Origin: an uncultured Clostridium sp.
GTDB lineage: Bacteria > Bacillota > Clostridia > Lachnospirales > Lachnospiraceae
NCBI GenBank assembly: GCA_947643685.1
Contig: CANRXD010000085.1
Coordinates: forward strand, 1 to 6,938
DNA length: 6,938 nucleotides
Direction: 5' to 3'
Below, piece after piece: positions 5,357 to 6,938 of the stretch. The notes beneath the pieces were generated by a model, which ran no database searches, was not told where the DNA came from, and saw only the letters and a program-made list of their open reading frames with translations. Made by a program: the position numbers and the translations under genes. Each line of letters begins with the position of its first letter. Within the stretch, counting starts at the first letter, position 1.

Positions 5357-6354
5357 ATATCTCCAAGAGCTTCCTCTCCCGTTTTCACCAGATATTCCAT
5401 GGCTTCCACCGGATATTTTCCCGCCGCTGTTTCACCTGTGAGCATCAGGGACGCGGCGCCATCCAAAACGGCATTATAAATATCCAGAACCTCAGCTCTG
5501 GTGGGAACAGCCCGCTCATGCATGGAATCCAGCATCTGTGTCACGACCATAAACGGCATCCTGGCTTTCCGGCACTTTGCAGCCAGTTTTTTCTGCATTC
5601 CGGGCAGCTTCCATAAAGGCATGGCATTTCCCAGATCTCCCCTGGCGATCACCACCTGGTCGCAATACGGAAACAGCTCTTCTATAATCTGAGCTCCCCG
5701 GAGATTTTCTATTTTTGCGAAGATCTTAATCTGTGATGCCCCAGCCTCCAAAAGCGCCTTTTTTAAAGTTATAAGGTCTTCCTTCCCCCGCACAAATGGC
5801 AGCATTACGCCTGTGACTCCAGATCCGGACGCCTGTTACAGATTTTTATAATCACTTTCCGTCAGTGTCGGCATGGGAACCTCTTTCCCCACAATGGCCA
5901 GACTTTTTTCTGATTTCAGTATGCCTCCCCGGAGAGCCTTTGTCCGGACAAACTGCCGCTTTTTCGGAATCCCCCATCCGCTTTCCACTTCCTCCACCAA
6001 AAGCTCCAGCTTTCCATCATCCACCAGCACATGATCCCCCGGCTTTGCTGCCCGAAGAAACGGTTCCGGTACTTTAAATCCATCTTCACTCAATATCACA
6101 GTGCTGCCTTCCGGAATCAGGACTTCACTTTCCAACCGGCCAATTCGCAGCTCCGGCCCCCGCAGGTCAATGAGAATCTGCGGTTTTATCCCACAGGCCC
6201 CTGCTGCCTCCGACAGCATGTCCATCCAGGCTGCGCTCTTTTCCAGGTCCCCGTGGGACAGGTTCAGCCGTATTCCCGTCATTCCTGCCTCAAACATTCT
6301 TTTTAATATCCTGGTCTCTCCACAGGACGGGCCCAGGGTTCCGTAGTAGTCCAT
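5353..6354 (-). pseudogene. Short pyruvate kinase-like protein interrupted by one in-frame TAA
   Basis: Read through its single internal stop (5838-5836), this frame gives 333 codons covering the pyruvate kinase barrel and B domain but not the C-terminal domain (usual enzymes are about 470-590 residues). N-terminal motifs are TLGPS (6-10), RLNLSHG (29-35) and DLRGPELRIG (63-72, Lys of the usual DTKGPE replaced by Arg). After the stop come MLPFVRG, the active-site KIENLRG (Lys214, Glu216), ARGDLG (237-242), TQMLDSM (272-278), PTRAEVLD and TGETAAGKYP (306-315). Upstream and downstream pieces are in the same frame, so one base change (from AAA, CAA or GAA) explains the break at codon 173. The start at 6354 has AGGAGG 6 nt upstream, and in-frame ATGs farther upstream are not needed. 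The protein normally would transfer phosphate from phosphoenolpyruvate to ADP, but with this short form the activity is uncertain. Real nonsense mutation or sequencing error cannot be told apart here. Confidence 0.85.
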
Positions 6355-6360
6355 TGTCTG

Positions 6361-6388
6361 CCTCCTATTCATTTCCTGTTTTATCATA
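6361..6388 (-). promoter_or_regulatory. Ribosome site and candidate -10 for the pyruvate kinase-like gene
   Basis: On the minus strand AGGAGG (6366-6361) lies 6 nt before the ATG at 6354 and fixes the start. TATGAT (6388-6383) is a good -10 candidate just upstream, but the -35 region falls in the T-run after the terminator and matches poorly. The ribosome site is certain; the promoter is weakly supported. Confidence 0.45.
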
Positions 6389-6412
6389 CACCAGAATGCT
6401 CCGGAAAAAAAC

Positions 6413-6452
6413 AAAATCCTTCATGAAATTTTTTCATTCCATGAAGGATTTT
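6413..6452. terminator. Bidirectional intrinsic terminator after the XRE regulator
   Basis: Perfect 13-bp arms AAAATCCTTCATG (6413-6425) and CATGAAGGATTTT (6440-6452) with a 14-nt loop. On the minus strand the stem is followed by TTTTGTTTTTTT, so it ends the regulator transcript before the pyruvate kinase-like gene. The plus strand also ends in a T run. It separates the two minus-strand genes into distinct transcription units. Confidence 0.88.
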
Positions 6453-6462
6453 TTCCTCTCTC

Positions 6463-6717
6463 CTATCTTTCCACTGCAGGCGCCGCTGTCTGACGCTTCT
6501 CACTGAACTCCTCCCAGGGCTCCAATGTGATTTCCACCACATCTTCAATCGGGCACTGTAAGATATTGCAGAGGAACTCAAGGGTATGCGTTGACACATT
6601 CATGTTTTTCTTCAGACGGCCAATCTGCCCGGCGCTGACATTATATTTGGTAATCAGACAATACTGGCTGACACCTTTTTTCTTCATTGTTTCCCACAAC
6701 CTGGCATAGCTAACCAT
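6463..6717 (-). CDS. Small XRE-family helix-turn-helix regulator
   Basis: An 84-residue DNA-binding protein. Residues 4-60 form a Cro/CI-type helix-turn-helix: YARLWETMKKKGVSQYCLIT, then YNVSAGQIGRLKKNMNVSTH with the recognition helix near residues 28-37, then TLEFLCNILQCPIEDVV. This matches the compact single-domain XRE regulators common in Firmicutes. A short acidic then Ala/Pro-rich tail (EPWEEFSEKRQTAAPAVER) follows, with no second domain. The start at 6717 has AAGGAGGGG about 9 nt upstream. A promoter and two ATTAGCC repeats lie directly upstream, suggesting self-control. It lies between glmS and the pyruvate kinase-like gene, with a strong terminator downstream. The target genes cannot be read from the sequence. 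Confidence 0.88.
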   Translation of the reverse strand: MVSYARLWETMKKKGVSQYCLITKYNVSAGQIGRLKKNMNVSTHTLEFLCNILQCPIEDVVEITLEPWEEFSEKRQTAAPAVER

Positions 6718-6739
6718 GTTTATTCCCCTCCTTGGTTCT

Positions 6740-6768
6740 ATTAAACATGCATTAGCCGTTTTTGTCTA
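6740..6768 (-). promoter_or_regulatory. Promoter of the XRE regulator gene
   Basis: On the minus strand TAGACA (6768-6763), a 17-nt spacer and TTTAAT (6745-6740) each match the sigma-A consensus at 5 of 6 positions. Transcription would begin near 6733, just before the ribosome site. The ATTAGCC copies at 6751-6757 and 6768-6774 lie in the spacer and at the edge of the -35. Confidence 0.65.
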
Positions 6769-6774
6769 TTAGCC
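6751..6774. repeat. Paired ATTAGCC direct repeats at the XRE promoter
   Basis: ATTAGCC occurs at 6751-6757 and 6768-6774, 17 bp apart start to start, within the promoter of the XRE gene. A related CTATTAAAC lies at 6738-6746. Placement over the promoter suggests an operator, most simply for the regulator itself. The repeat is seen; the function is inferred. Confidence 0.45.
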
Positions 6775-6794
6775 ATATCTGGTCAATGGGGCAT

Positions 6795-6938
<144 letters not shown>

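Noticed and set aside
5353..5805. Second half of the pyruvate kinase as an independent gene from ATG 5805
   Set aside because: The ATG has no well-placed ribosome site and lies inside a conserved barrel segment. The same frame continues upstream to the stop, so it is one interrupted gene.
5865..6346. Plus-strand open frames opposite the pyruvate kinase-like gene
   Set aside because: Pro/Ser-rich antisense shadows with no family match or ribosome site.
6355..6414. Longer N-terminus for the pyruvate kinase-like protein from 6414
   Set aside because: The extra 20 residues fall over the terminator region and the AGGAGG site. The 6354 start has ideal spacing and matches the family start.

Overview
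The window reads as chromosome of an anaerobic Firmicute, most likely Lachnospiraceae (Clostridium cluster XIVa). The basis is gene content: a class III fructose-1,6-bisphosphatase, a desulfoferrodoxin, a DUF4317 protein and a DUF6431 zinc-ribbon protein, with purine-rich AGGAGG Shine-Dalgarno sites, intrinsic terminators and moderate GC. The placement is an inference from family knowledge, not from a search.

Layout, left to right. Positions 1-1350 (minus) hold the N-terminal 450 residues of fbp, which runs off the left edge. A 179-bp divergent promoter region (1351-1529) contains a perfect 13-bp inverted repeat and overlapping candidate promoters. A metallo-beta-lactamase-fold hydrolase of the RNase Z-like type follows (1530-2339, plus). 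It converges on a small superoxide reductase / desulfoferrodoxin (2365-2733, minus), with a GC-rich hairpin between them. Positions 2734-3106 are non-coding and rich in inverted repeats, and look like a dispersed intergenic repeat. Next is a translationally coupled pair on the plus strand: a type II 3-dehydroquinate dehydratase homologue (3107-3589) and a DUF4317 protein (3582-4724), closed by a clear intrinsic terminator. A structured intergenic stretch (4759-5011) leads to a DUF6431 zinc-ribbon protein (5012-5356, plus). Its stop codon overlaps the stop of a convergent, short pyruvate-kinase-like gene (5353-6354, minus) that carries one in-frame TAA. Further right on the minus strand are a terminator, a small XRE-type regulator (6463-6717) with its own promoter, and the last 47 codons of glmS (6795-6938), which enters from the right edge.

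Most of the region is housekeeping metabolism. Fbp makes fructose-6-phosphate and GlmS consumes it for amino-sugar synthesis; AroQ acts in the shikimate pathway; the desulfoferrodoxin detoxifies superoxide. I see no defence system, CRISPR array, prophage or complete mobile element. The points most worth following up are the nonsense-interrupted pyruvate kinase-like gene, the palindrome between fbp and the MBL gene, the repeat-like element upstream of aroQ, the desulfoferrodoxin with an incomplete Dx cysteine site, and the coupled AroQ-DUF4317 pair, whose second member has no known function.
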